Positions 37,893 to 51,012 are shown, counted from the first letter of the stretch. The stretch: DNA of 64,000 nt from Vespa crabro (GCF_910589235.1 NC_060957.1:14450367-14514366); one strand, 5' to 3'. The notes: generated by a model not told the origin, from the sequence alone. Translations and numbers: made by a program.

Positions 37893-40332
37893 ATATATAG
37901 ACTATTATAACTTCTTACAAGGTTTTATATAATGACACAATAGCGATTCTTTGTATCAGGGAACACTCTCGTGTTACAAATGTTTAGAAAGAATGAAGTC
38001 GCGCGCGTCACCGTCACTTTTAACGAACTGTCGGCAACGGGTAACCTCCCGTCAGAACTTACGCGACCACACTGGATACGGGCCCCACGATGAGTGGGGG
38101 TGGGGGGTCTTCCCACATGGAAAACTGGAAGGGGAAGGTGTTACGTTCTTTACTGGATAACGAAAGCAACTCGTAGTCCCGTCGTAAGTAACTGCAGCTG
38201 CGTGCTCGAGAAACCGACTGACCCAGCAAGATGTTGTCTTCCTACTCTCCTCTTCGATTAGATATTTACAGTGATAGTTTCTTTCGAATACTGATATCTT
38301 ATACCATATTATGCTATTCTATTCGATAGCAACTTTCGATGTTCTGGCTCAATTGTGTAGAATAAATTGCCAGAAATAACCCGAAAGTTCATCAACTTGT
38401 GGAAAATGATCATTCTTGGAACGATTATGCCGATCATCATAGATCTAGCTGGATAAATCCTTTATTGGGTGGTCAAAATTTCACTTGAACCCGCATAAGC
38501 TTGATCTTCAATGGTTCTGACTTTTCATCTAAATAAATCCCTGATAAAATCTATTTTCTTTCTGATGGAAATTATGTCTGTGAAAAGAATTAAAAGATTT
38601 AATTTGAAAGTATTACATTTACAATATATACGTATTTAAGTTGTATGACATATTTTTTCACTATTGTATCGGATTCTATGTAAAAGGATTCTATATAAAA
38701 GATCATACACACGTGAATGATTAATAAACGAAACTCCAAGTCTGAAGTGTTCTTCAAACTTAGTGAAACTTGCATTGATCAAACAAGAAGATAAAACTAC
38801 ATCTTAATTTTCCCACGATCTGCATCTGATCCGGGAGATTTTAGATTATCGTTATAGTCTGGAATAGACTTTATTCGATAACGGTGCATCGCAATTGCCA
38901 AATTATTGGTCGATCGCGACAATAATTTATTGTAATGATCATATCGTTCGATCTTGTTTCTATAATAGATTCCTTTGAACCCGCATGACTTTATGATCTT
39001 TTAGCTGCAAATGATTATCTTATCGAATGGTTATTGTTTTAACATTTAAATAGATTGAAAATAAATTTGACAATAAATAATGATATCCTAGATTGTTTCT
39101 TGCAGGAAATGTACGTCGAAAAAAAAATTTGTATGTTTAGTATTTTATGTGTAACTCGTGAAATAAAAATTTTTGACGTATTTATAGGAAATAATCACGA
39201 TCTATTTAGATAAAATTCATGAGCGATTAATACAAGCATGTCAAAGAGAAAAGGAATAATAGTGTCACTTCCGACTTCGTCAGGGGTCGCAGTCTTCCCT
39301 CTTCCGTTACGCGTGCTCGTATACATCTGGTTTCTCCCCTTGCAAAGTGTACCACAGTCTGGTAACGAAATGTAATTATTTTTAAAAAGGATGTAGGGAC
39401 CGTATTTTCAGTGGGTCCGATCGGCTGTAGGCGTATATTTGAACAATAAACCCTGCTCAATCAAGTTTTATGAATTAATATTGTCGTACAAAGAATAAAA
39501 AAAAAAAAAAAACAAAAAAAGAAAAACAAAATGAATGTACTTCTGTATCTTTTAGCTAATTCCGCACATTTTGATACGTGCCCACGCACGTAAATCATTT
39601 CTTGCGCAATATCGTTCTTTCAATCACAAAGAACGTGACTCCGAGAAGGCACCTTTTCTTACATACATACATAAATCGGGGCATAGTAATGCTCTCTATT
39701 AAATTGCCAACGCCTCCGCTTCAATCAAAACGATGATACATAAGTAAATTCACTGATTCAAACCTTGATTTCTCGTGCGTTTTGAAGAAGAGTTTTAAAT
39801 TCAAGAAGAAAGTCACGTCGACTTTCCTAGGAAATTAGCATCTTGGCGCACGCGCAGCATCCGCTTTTCATTCTAAAATCTGACGGATCCGGGCGACTTA
39901 CATTCAGTCGACTCATGGAATTCGCCGGAATGATCTCGATCGTATTTTAACTTTGTTCCAAATTCGTATCACTTGGTAGGGAAATAAATTCATAGTGTAG
40001 ATGCACCTGAAATATTAAATTAAAAGACACGTGTGTAACGTTTGACGTTGCCGATACCAATGTCAATATGAAAAGTGAAAAGAGAAAGAAGAAATTTAAG
40101 ACACCATTTATTTTAATAAGGATTCGAAAGCATCAAGTAGCCAATACCTAACAATGTTCATATAGTTATGGAATATTGTCGATGATTAATTTTAAAAACA
40201 AGCAAAGCCAAATACTCGAAGTGAATCTTATTAAATCAAGGTAAGACGTTTATTAAATAATTCATCGTAATTATAATTACCTTTGTTATTTAAGATATCA
40301 AGGTAGAAATTTATTATAAAAAAATGCTTTTG

Positions 40333-40369
<37 letters not shown>

Positions 40370-41331
40370 TCATATAAAAATATGTTAGATATTTGATTAA
40401 TATAGACTATAAATCAAAAGAAAGGGGGAAAAATATCTCTTGCAATATAAGAGATAACAGTTTTGTTGATCCATAGGTTTAACTACCTTGGTGGTTATCT
40501 TTTTATGATCTTGAGACAACGTTAGCAAATTCCAGTCGGCGTGCATATGCAACTGATTAGTTATTTCTTTAAACCGCATACTACATCTTTTTCAAGTCAT
40601 TACTTTTCTCAGCGATTTTCGAATAAAAAAGAAGAAAATAGATGAATCTGAAAAATGTTTAAATTCTCAATTAATGTTTAATAAACAACTCAATACAATC
40701 GATATAATCTCATTCGCTTTCTCCTTTATGATAGATATTTACATATATGCCTTAAGTAAATCATAGTCGCTTTACCATCGTCCTATTACTAAACAGCTTC
40801 TTCTCTAAGTGAGATTTTATTTGGGAGACGATAGGAACGTTTCTCAAACGTTTATTCTCGCTCAAAAGAGTTTATCGTCTCGGATGGCGAAAATAGATCT
40901 CTTTCTCTCTCTCTTCCTTTCCGATGCCCCGTTGAGAGAAAAAAGAGAACGATTCCAGCTCCTGCGAAAGATGAAGGAAAGAGAAAGTGAGATTTAGCGA
41001 GGGGAGCAAAGGGATGTACGAGCAACCCATATGAACGTGTATATCTGCACGTGTACGTGAGCTAACGATGAAAGAAAGTTCAAATTACGGGATGTTCACA
41101 TTAGATGTTTTGTGAGCTTTACGTTAACACCATTATAATGTGTATAGAGATCGGAAAAAGTATAAGTTGTTTTTAACCAATCCAATGGATCTAAGCCTTT
41201 GGAATACTAAGATAGATCAGACAAATGGATTGCCCGTCTATCACTTTTTTACACGATTATATTCTAAACGCAAAAATAAAATTTTTTGCCTTGCACATCG
41301 ACGAATATTATCGATATAATCGATTCTACAG
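35019..41331. promoter_or_regulatory. 6.3 kb gene-free region between the two divergent GPCR genes
   Basis: No coding region is supported; short frames at 36794-37009, 37342-37591, 37925-38160, 39227-39460 and 40809-40997 lack homology and splice context. The region is less AT-rich than most gaps here and likely holds promoters, 5' UTR exons and enhancers of both receptors. A splice-acceptor-like TTCTACAG directly before the moody ATG (41324-41331) implies an upstream leader exon. Simple repeats: poly-T at 37849-37891 and TA repeats at 40334-40369. Confidence 0.5.
37849..37891. repeat. Poly-T tract
   Basis: About 43 nt of T with a single C near its start, followed by GATATATAG. No element body recognised next to it. 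Confidence 0.9.
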
Positions 41332-42057
41332 ATGCTGGAATATTGGATGGGAAGCAACAAAAGTGATCTGAACAGGAGCAATGTAACGATCGAACAGGTC
41401 CTACAGGATCCAGGATCAGTGGTTCTTTTCATTGGTTATCCACCGTGGCTTTTGTACTTTGCCGCTGGCTGTTGTATTCTCTTTATGCTCATTGGCATTC
41501 CAGGGAATCTTATCACCGTGGCTGCTCTCTTTCGTACCAAGAAGGTCGGTCAATTATTCTCTCTTGCAAGAGTCGAGCAGACACCGAATTTTCTAACGAA
41601 CGCAACGACACGAAACTCCGGCGGCTTTGTCACGCATACTGCTTGTCTCGGTACTTAAATTTCCGGAACATACTGAAGTTGCTATGAACGTCAGAGGCTC
41701 ACCTCGAATCTCTCATCTTACAAATTCTTCTGTCTCGAGAATACACCCGTATGAGTTACATTGTATAAGTTTTTGATAACATTGTTAGGAGCTTGAATAC
41801 TTTCTTCTTGGATTATTATTAAAATGTATAAAAATTTACTGTCGAAATATGTAAAGATTTTCATTTAAAAACAAAGTGAAAGCTTTAAAAGAGATAAAAC
41901 ATGAAGTTACTATGTAACCGAAAGTTTATCAATACGAAGAAGTAGTAGGAAAGTACCAATTTATGTGGACGATTGATTAATATTTCTTCGTTGCTTCGTT
42001 CTCTCTATTATTCTTCCTTGTTTCTCTACTTCTATCTCTATCTCTTTCTCACGCGCG

Positions 42058-42118
<61 letters not shown>

Positions 42119-42501
42119 GTAAGTGGCAGATGGCGAAGAGCAAAAGGAGCCAATGATCGAAAGGTCGTCGGCACATGCACCATTCCGATATAAAACGTGG
42201 CTTTCGAAGTACGTCAGATGCAAACCCGGAACGAAGTTAAGTTTGGAAGTGATGGTGTGCGTTTACGCGCACACGTGTCCTCTGTTTCCATGAGCTTTCA
42301 TGTATGCACGAATACGTACGTTGAATCTGACAGTCGATATAATCAATGATCTCGAATTAAACTAGTAAGGCCTTCGTGCTTTACGTCAATCCTCACCTGT
42401 CTTGCTACTTTTGTACTCGAAATTCAACATTAAACGAACACGTGCTGATTTTATTATGCGATCAATGTCACACACAGATATAATCGTTATTTACATGAAA
42501 T

Positions 42502-42572
<71 letters not shown>

Positions 42573-44541
42573 TGTACCGGCATTTGATTGAAAAGTGAGG
42601 GCAGGATTAGACGTAAGCACGTCAGTACGGTTAAGTTCCTTATCGCATGCAACTCGTTTCACACACGTGTATAACGTCTGCCGACTATATACTATCGTAT
42701 CTATATTACAATATTATCTCTTGCATTTTAGTATACACATGAGATTCGTTGCAAGATTTTCTAGCGCTTTTCATTAAAAAATATCTCCCTGTAAAAATCG
42801 AATTAACCGATAGATAATAATTGTTTGTTATTATTAATGTGATTTTTAATAAAATAATTGGATTATTTCCTTACAGTTGAAGAACGCCACTGCGATATTC
42901 ATAATGAATTTATCATTTTCGGATCTGCTGTTTTGTTGTTTTAATCTACCACTTGCCACCTCAACTTTCTGGCATGGATATTGGTTGCATGGAGCATTGC
43001 TGTGTCGTTTATTCCCATTGCTGAGATACGGCCTCGTAGCTGTCAGCCTCTTTACCGTTCTGTCGATCGCGATTAATCGTTACGTCATGATCGGACATCC
43101 CAGGCTCTATCCAAAGTAAGTACATTATATTTTAATAGACGTATATAAAGATTGAAAATGCAACAAGTATAATTGAAAAATATAACAAAGTCTTTGCGTC
43201 TATGTCCGCAGACTTTACAAATCGAAATACTTGATACCAATGGTTTTGGCAACATGGATCCTCGGTTTCAGTTCTTTGATCGTCACGTGGTTCGGTCATT
43301 GGGGCCGTTTTGGCTTAGATCCTGCAATAGGTTCCTGTTCGATTCTTCCGGATGTGCATGGACGAAATCCAAAGGAGTTCCTTTTCGTATTAGCATTCTT
43401 GACTCCCTGCGTTGCAATCGTAGTATGTTACGCGAGAATCTTTTACATCGTCCGTAAGACAGCATCGAAAAGTGGTAGACAAGATAAAGTATCTAACACG
43501 ATCGATGTCGGCGACAGGAACCGCGAGGTACATAATCTATCGTTATTTATATTTATATTACGTATGTTTGATTTAATAAATTTCTTCTTTGAAAATTATG
43601 CTATTTCATGATCACAGCAACGATCTGTCACGCCGAGATATCAGGAGGAAGAATTGTCTATGCTTGGTTCGAGTTGCGTCGCGGCAGGACTTTGCGTTTC
43701 ATTTTCTAATCGTCAAACGAAAGAAGAACAAACTTCGCGAATTTTTAACGGACAGACTTACGAAGAATCATCCTTGGGAAATCCACCTTCGTCCGAAGAG
43801 GACTCATCGAGAAACGAAGAAAACGATTTGCAAGAGGAGAGTTCAATTGGTCACGATCCTTCTGTACAAGATAAGGAGAGAATAGCTTATGAAGGCATAG
43901 AGGACATACCGTTCGCTGATGATCGCGACGCAGACATCGGTGATACGAACATATTTCTGAGCACTGATCCCAGAAAGATCAAGGACTTTACTGAAAAACC
44001 GACTTTGAATGCTAAAAAAAGACTCGAAGGAATGGCAAGCCGTGCTTCTTTTGTGGTCGAGTCAACTCTTTGGATTCAAAGAATCACAGAATCCGGGACG
44101 CGATTGGAACGTTCCGAAACGTTTGCTAGTTCAAGATCAAGTAATTCTGATCGTCGTATGAAAACAAGAGGTAAGGTATTTCGCCGAGAGTCCAAATTCA
44201 AGAGCCTTGGTAGATTGCGAAATATGGACAATGGGCCAAGGATGTCAAGGAAAGATAAAAAACTTTTGAAAATGATACTTGTTATCTTTTCATCGTTTCT
44301 AATTTGTTATTTACCGATCACCGTCACGAAACTTTTTAAAGAGGCCGACGAGTGGAGGGGCCTCAATATCGCTGGATATATTCTCATTTATTTGACAACG
44401 TGCATCAATCCAGTCGTTTACGTTGTTATGAGTTCCGAATACAGAAGTGCATATAAAAATATGTTACTCTGTAGGAACGAGTCTGTCTCTTCGGCGAAGA
44501 TGAAAATTTCGCATAGGATTGTTAGAAAACATTCGATGTGA
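41332..44541 (+). CDS. moody: moody, glial-type rhodopsin-like GPCR
   Basis: Four coding exons (41332-41544, 42877-43115, 43212-43527, 43618-44541) give 563 aa. The N-terminus has three N-glycosylation sequons (NKS, NRS, NVT). TM1 is FAAGCCILFMLIGIPGNLIT; then KNATAIFIMNLSFSDLLFCC, LLRYGLVAVSLFTVLSIAIN with RYVMIGHPRLYPK, FGLDPAIGSCSILPD, HGRNPKEFLFVLAFLTPC, ILVIFSSFLICYLPITV and CINPVVYVVMSSEYRSAY. These are near-identical to Drosophila Moody, which controls the septate-junction barrier of surface glia. NRY replaces DRY. The third intracellular loop is very long (about 220 residues, acidic and Ser-rich, coded mostly by exon 4). A splice-acceptor-like TTCTACAG sits directly before the ATG; a second Met (MGSNKSD) is an alternative start. 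AATAAA at 44705-44710. Confidence 0.94.
42061..42115. repeat. (TC)n microsatellite in moody intron 1
   Basis: About 27 pure TC units. Confidence 0.97.
42506..42569. repeat. (TC)n microsatellite, second copy in moody intron 1
   Basis: About 31 pure TC units on the same strand as the first array, 390 nt downstream of it. Confidence 0.97.
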
Positions 44542-45198
44542 ATTTTATGAATTTAATGAAATTTACTTAAAGTATACGCGTGTGTGTGTGTGTGTGTGCG
44601 CGCGTGCGTGAGTGCGTGCATGTGTGTGTGTAATAATTGTGCAAAACTCTTTGAATCTGAAGAGAGTTGTCGTGGTTTTACCACGAGTGTACCTTAAATA
44701 ATTCAATAAAAGAAGTTATAGTGCGAAATTAGAAATAAATGCGATTTATTAAAAAACAATGTATTAGTTTTCTTACTCGAATATTAAAAGAAAAAAACGT
44801 TTGTATTTGAGAGAATTTTCGATTTTTGAATATAGGAAGAAAATATATGTAACTTAAATATGTCTTTCAAAGCAAATCTCCCTTTGGAAAATATAATACT
44901 AAAAACTATAGGTACATCCTACTTATAATATGAATTAAGTTAATTTACCTAATAGGATAGAATTTCATAAAATGTGACGTTTTTCGAGTTTACATTACAT
45001 AAATTGACATTAAAATTAAGGAATATTAATTAAAGAAGAATTCACTCCACGCAAACTCCACTTTTTAAATGATTTTGAAATAACTTCGATTTTATATACA
45101 AACTTTAAAACATTATTTAAGACTTTAACAAATTCTCGCATTCGTCTGTTAATTTATTGAAATTACGAAGAGATAAGTAAAAACGAAGAAAATTAATT
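44542..45198. other. Convergent 3' UTRs of moody and SNMP1
   Basis: A GT/CG alternating tract at 44578-44631 (GTGTGTG...CGCGCGTGCGTG), AATAAA at 44705-44710 for moody, and TTTATT at 45153-45158 as a possible SNMP1 signal. No gene. Confidence 0.65.
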
Positions 45199-48148
45199 TT
45201 AATATCGGTCCAAATTCGGTGGAACAGCTGCCGCCTGTATGGTGCTAATATTCATTGTTTGCCATTTTTTCTCGTTACTACTATCCTTCCTGCTGTCACT
45301 TTGAGGCGTTATCTTGCTTATATCTAGTTTGTTTTCCGATTGTTTATGTTTAAAATGCAACCCGGCCGCTGTTCCACCCAAACCCATTCCACCAAGAACC
45401 ATTAACCATTTAACGAATCTGAAATTCGTTTGTATCGATATAAATGGCATTATATAAATTGTATTATATAAATTGTACGTAATCGATATTATATTACAAC
45501 GCAACTATCATTATCAAATATCGATTTGTATCTAATGCAAATCGTATTAAATAATAAATTATACGAGTTATTGTACTTACCCCACAATAGAGATTGCTTT
45601 AAAAACAACTTTTACTTTTTTCACAAATTCATCATCAAGGAGAATACCTTCTTCAACCCAAAACAAAGGAAACAAAACTTCAGGAAAGTTCTTCATTAAT
45701 TTGAATTTTGCAATAGGTTGCAGCTGTATATTGAATTGGAGTCTTTTATGAGCACTTAAGGGTGTAGCCGTCATTGGTTCAAAATCCATACTAATGTCGT
45801 GTAGCTCCTGTATAAAAAAAAAATATATATATATATAGATAGATATTTCTATATTATATTTAATCATCGAAGGTCCTTTGTTTCTTTCACCTGTAATGGA
45901 TGTAGTCCGCCCACTTCCTGAATATATTTTTCATCGGACAAATAAAAATGCGGTAAAGAAGCGATCAAGGGTGCTCCTACGCACTTTGTCAAATCGAACA
46001 GGTTCTTCGATAGGCACGTCTCTGGTGTAGGACAAAAGCATTTCTCGCGAGGATTTGTGCTCATGTCTCCAAAATCCGCGGTATAATGATAAGTATTTAC
46101 CCCTAAAGTATCATAGATGATATCAGGGAATGTCTTTGCTATTGAAATGTTTATGGATTTGAATTATAAAAGGTTGGAAAAAATACTACCTTTGACTTTA
46201 GTTTCATGCGAGTAACGAGCTCCCAAACTGCGACATATATCCGGAGAAAACGATACAATATCATCTTCCTTTGTTAAAAGAGGTGGAAAAATGGTAGAAT
46301 CGGTGCCATTGAATTGATTGCAATGATCTTCACCCCATATTGTCAACGCTGGTTTGCTATCCCATTCTAATACACGTCCAACGTCTTTAAAATTTTTAAT
46401 ACCACGTAATACGCGCAATCTTTCAGGCAAGACTGTTCCATTTTTCTTAAAAGTAAAAGTATTGTTAATATATATAAAATAAAAGAAAAATATATATTTA
46501 TACGTACAGCGCCAAATATTGCAAATCTATAATGGTCATCCCCATCGTTCATTAAATCTTTGCCTTCCGATTTCAAAATACTACACACAGCTGAACCCGC
46601 GAAATCTTTCACCGTACAGTCCACAGGTAAACCATCGAAAAGTATTTCTCTTGCTTTCACCTTTACAAATATCGAATCGGGTTTTTTGAAGATGCTATCC
46701 ACCGCTTTGTCTAAACAAAATATATATGAGTCATTTTGAGATACAATCAATTTAACTCCGATCAGAACATGTTCATATCGTTTACGGAAATGGCATTTCA
46801 TGCTATAGAATTGGAAAAAATAATTTCTCATTTTCCTCTTTAAGTTTCACGTCCCGATAATGACACGTTGTAATTGTCGATGACCTTAAGATTTGATCGA
46901 AATAAAACAGTGATAGATCCACGATACTTTGTACGATACTTTGTACGATACTTTGTACGATACTTTGTACTAATATAACTCACTAAGAATTCCAATAGCG
47001 GTTGGTTTTTCTCTCAAAGTGGTCACCACCATTGCCAAAATTAAAAGATGCGGAAGCACGAGTTCCTCCTCGCCCGTCAGACCATTACTCTTCGACGGAT
47101 TGAAGTACCAAGTCGCTTTTAGACTGTACTCGACCGAATCATCTTCTTCTCTATCCACAAGATTAACTTTTTCTTTGTATTCACTGTAATATATTGTTAT
47201 CGATCTCAAAGTGAATATATTATTATACGTTTCGTTCTGGCACATCGTCAGTTGTTAAACTCACTCGTAAAAAAATGGTCCTACTTCTTTAACAATAGGC
47301 TTTTCTCCTTGTGCAATTTCCTTTGGATTCGTTACATTGAAAAGATAGATTTTAAAATCGAGAGGTAATGGAAACTTCGACCACATTTCTCTCATTTCGG
47401 AGTTCTTTTTTAGGGCTATAGCCTAAAAATAGTGTGACATATAAAGTTATAAAGTATTCGATAACCTTAATGATAAAAATAAAAAACACTTGTAATCTTA
47501 CATCGAGTAAAAATAAAAAGAGAAATGATATTTCTTTATTTTTAATGTCATAGTGTGACAATTCTATCAAAGTATAACTTACGATAATAAGACGTTTCTA
47601 TCAAATGATTTTCTCTAATGAAAGACCTGCATTTACGGATATGATACAACAGATATGTCATGAAAAAGTAATAGAGATGACAATAGAGATCAAGGATTTA
47701 ACCTGTGTTATAATGTATCTTTCGAAAAATATAGCAGTCATTGTGCAATTATGAAGATAATGAGAGGTGAAACGTTCCCTTTTTATAAGAAAGAATTTAA
47801 ATAGAAGTCAACGATAATTAATGCGATTAAATATCAAATATCGTATAGATGGATGACGACAGCAATCTGCAAAGCGAAAATAAATAAGACATTAATGAGG
47901 AAAATCATAAGAATAGAATTATTTGTCGTTATCCTTAAACCATGGTTGCAATGAAGAGAAAAATTAAAAACGTATATGTTTATTTTTCTTTTTTTTTTTT
48001 TTTTTTCTCCAATCGATATTGTTTATCCCATAAAGCTTACTGATTTAATTTGTGATTTGAGAAGAGCAGGAAACCCCATCCAACCGAAAGTAATACCTAA
48101 AAAAAAGAGTACACCACCGCCAATACCAAGTTTCTTTGTAAGCTCCAT
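45199..48148 (-). CDS. SNMP1: SNMP1, sensory neuron membrane protein 1 (CD36 family)
   Basis: Eight exons (48041-48148, 47265-47422, 46984-47183, 46508-46710, 46190-46445, 45891-46102, 45581-45807, 45199-45418) give 527 aa, normal for SNMPs. The N-terminal membrane segment is in exon 1 (LGIGGGVLFFLGITFGWMGF). The ectodomain shows CD36 marks: KPIVKEVGPFFYDEYKEK, LFDGLPVDC, AGSAVC, WGEDHCNQFNGT, FSPDICRSLG, the CFCPTPETC cysteine cluster, and LPHFYLSD. A second membrane segment FVKWLMVLGGMGLGGTAAGL precedes a cytoplasmic tail ending PPNLDRY. In insects SNMP1 sits on pheromone-sensing neuron dendrites and helps lipid pheromones reach odorant receptors. SNMP1 rather than SNMP2 is my judgement from overall resemblance. 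Intron 3 (46711-46983) contains a 12-bp tandem repeat. Confidence 0.9.
46921..46970. repeat. 12-bp tandem repeat, about 4 copies, in SNMP1 intron 3
   Basis: The unit ACGATACTTTGT is repeated about 4.2 times without change, ending 10 nt before the donor GTGAGT that closes exon 3 (minus strand, 46983-46978). Confidence 0.95.
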
Positions 48149-49990
48149 TTTGGATCTCTATAAAAATAAGATTTGCCGATTAGTATTGTTATTATGTTTA
48201 GAAAATAAAATAAAAAACGTTAAATTTTATAGAAAAAAGAAAAACATATATAGAGATAATTACGATGGAACAAATATAATAATCCAACTCTCCCCGATCG
48301 TCAATTCTCTAGAACTCCTTCTAAGAAACTGCTGCAAGAAGTCTGACGTTGTTCAGACCGAATCGGCGTCGGCGCGTACTTTCTTCCTCTTCCTCTTCGC
48401 TATCTCCTCACCAACGAAGACTCTCGTCTATAATAGCAATGCTGCAACTGCGCAATGTCATTTATGAAAAATAAAAAATAATAACGACGAATGATTTGCA
48501 ATAAAAGGATAACGTCTTAATAACATAATTGTAATAAAGTTATTAAAACAAGGGGTCTCCAATTGGAGGAAAGAAAATTTCGTTAAATTAGATATCTGTC
48601 TAACTATTCCGTTTCATTTTTTCGTCGTGATAATTATCATGATAATTACAGTTCTTCCAATTTTTCTGGAAAGTTCTGTCCTTTTGTAAAATTTCAGTTA
48701 CAGATAGCATATGCGTCTGTCTTCTTTAAGTTACTCCGGCGGAGCTGTATCGGGTACCATATTGGTCTTTGGTGTCAAGTTTAACGCCTATCGAGCGTGT
48801 GATGCCGAAGTATTAATTAAATATGAGCCACCTAGAGGTTTCTAGCACTATAGTACATAGACTCGAGGAGCAAATTATTATATTGTTATTACTACTTTGT
48901 AGTATCGTTGGTTCTATTTTAATGTAGAAATAAATGAAAGATAAAAAAGTGATTACAAAAGATATAATTGCATGTATACATATAAAAGAAAAAAGAAAAA
49001 AAAAAGAACAAAACAAAACAGTTATTTAACTTGAGCATTATTTTTTAACAAAGGTCTGAATTAAATCGACAACCAAATTACTTTCTATAAAGAAATCAAA
49101 AACTATAGTTATTCTTTAATTCTGTTCAAATATAATTTTTAATGAATAATGTATATCAAGATCCGTTCTGAATCTATGCTTGAAAGTGATGAGCCCTATG
49201 TTTTTATAAAAGCTTCTTCACGTCTTGAGCGTTGGTTTACAATATCGTTGATCATCGATTAGATCTTGTTTATTCTGTCCTTTAAATGGTTGCAGCTGTG
49301 GTGGTAGAAGCACCGTTACGGTTCCTCAAGAATGCATGAGAATTGTTACGTAAAAAGGTCAACCTTTCGACTTGTCTTTTTCGATACGATTCAGGTCTAT
49401 CATAAAAGCTCAGTTAGGTGTGATATTTCCCACGAAGTAACTCGTTCGAAACTTCGTTCGAGGTGTAAGAAAGAGGGGCATAGGGTTCTGCTGGACACGC
49501 TATGCCATCTCATTGGCCCATTGATGTTCAACGTAACTCGTTCGATAGATGTTCCTTATACAAAATGCACCTTGGAACTTCACAGGACACTTAAGTAAAA
49601 TCCAAAAGTAGAGTCGTTTCGATGCCTATTTCCATAACTTTTTACGAATAAGAAGAATTTAAAAAAAAAAACTCAATTTGCGATACGCATAAAGAACAAG
49701 GACGCGTGCATTTATGTACAAAATAAGAATATTTTTTATATTTTTTGACACGATTTTCTAACATGTAAAAGAAAATCATGTACTTTCATTTATTATATGT
49801 ATAAATAAAATTTGTTCCGATATCACAACAAATAAAGTAGACAAACGACTTTGAAAGATCAAATGAATATTGAATCTTTTGTAAAAATCCAAATTTTTAA
49901 AGAAGGAAAAAGGTAAAATTGGAATTTTCCACGATAAATGTAGGAAAAACGAAAGAGGTAGGAAAAAAGAGACAGTTTGCGTTTGAAAAA
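48149..49990. other. SNMP1 upstream region and intergenic
   Basis: The first 350 nt should hold the SNMP1 promoter. The rest shows no recognised gene. TTTATT at 49789-49794 is a candidate minus-strand poly(A) signal for the VPV-repeat gene that follows. Frames at 47976-48467 and 49332-49598 are not supported. Confidence 0.5.
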
Positions 49991-50916
49991 TTACCAACCG
50001 TGCCACTTGTAACGTGCATGCACTGCCACAGGTACAGGATATGGTTTAGGGACTTGATATGGCACTGCCACATGAACCGGATAAGGACGATCTACATGAA
50101 CCACCTTTTCATAAGCCACTGGATAAGGTTTTGGTACTGGAACCGGAACTGCGACTGGTCTATCGACTGGAATGTGAACTGTCTTTTCGATAGGAACCGG
50201 TATTGGCCGATCTACATGAACGATTTTTTCAATATGGACTGGATATGGTTTTGGGACTGGAACGGCCACTGGCACTGCAACAGTACGATCGACCGGAACT
50301 GGTACTGGCACTGTTAAGGTCTTCGTTATAGGAACCGGAACAGGCACAGGTACAGGCTGCGGAAGCGGGTGTGCTACAGCTGGAGCTGGAACAGGCAGAG
50401 CGGCTGCTACGACGAAAATCAATAATGAAATGATCTAATTGAATTAACGAAATAACTAAAATATTAATTTTATACTGACCAACCGGATGAGCCAAAAATG
50501 GTGCCGTTGGCGATGCCGGTGCTGGTTCAAAATGTCCAGGTACAGGATGTAAAGCATCTGGAGGTGGTTCTTCATAAATTGGCGCTGGTTCTGGAGGACC
50601 ATAAATTTGTCCTACGTGTTCCGAATGATCCTGTTGGAGGCCATATCCTAGACCAACGAGTCCTCTTTTGTCATGCTTCTTCGACACCGCTGGATTCCTA
50701 TTATCTCGCTTTTCAACCGTAATAGCCATTCCGACAGTTAAAAGCAATGATATTTCCTGTAAAGAGATAATAATAAAACGCAGTATAAATTTATTCCCGA
50801 AAATGATGTACTTTTTAGTGTCACTTAAATTTTTACATAATCCTGAATTTAAATAAATGCAATTTATGTATAATATATTACAACAATCGTACCAATGTAT
50901 ATCGTATGAACTTCAT
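49991..50916 (-). CDS. Secreted VPV-repeat, cuticle-like protein
   Basis: Three exons (50893-50916, 50480-50756, 49991-50406) give 238 aa. The first two exons code a signal peptide (MKFIRYTLEISLLLTVGMAI). Then a Pro/Glu-rich spacer (YGPPEPAPIYEEPPPDA) and a Pro/Val array follow: PVPVPVPIT, KPYPVHIEKIVHVDRPIPVP, EKTVHIPVDRPVAVPVPVPK. It ends ARYKWHGW. Repeats of the KPYPVxxEKxVHVDRPYPV type are known in insect extracellular-matrix and cuticle proteins such as the Drosophila Vajk group; this assignment is inferred from composition. Tyr and Lys spaced by PV could serve as cross-link sites. A TATA box lies upstream at 51005-51012. It forms a divergent pair with the VPV/His-Gly gene at 52504. Exon 3 may use either of two adjacent AGs (GTAG/CAG). 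Confidence 0.85.
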
Positions 50917-51004
50917 GATTTCCCGCAGTAACTACTAACAGCTTGTTACTGACACCAACGTCGTAGAAAAACTGTGTTTGCTTCGGTATTGTGACCCCCA
51001 TAAG

Positions 51005-51012
51005 TATTTATA
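51005..51012 (-). promoter_or_regulatory. TATA box of the minus-strand VPV-repeat gene
   Basis: TATAAATA on the minus strand, 89 nt before the start codon at 50916. An ACAGTT about 30 nt downstream could be the start site. Confidence 0.55.

Noticed and set aside
42230..42285. Short hairpin (GTGTGCG...CGCACAC) in moody intron 1 as a microRNA
   Set aside because: The perfect stem is only about 7 bp and does not extend into a pre-miRNA-length fold.
46921..46970. Tandem repeat as a CRISPR-like array
   Set aside because: The copies are contiguous without spacers and lie in an intron of an animal gene.
47976..48467. 163-codon plus-strand frame
   Set aside because: It runs antisense through the supported first exon of SNMP1 and its promoter.
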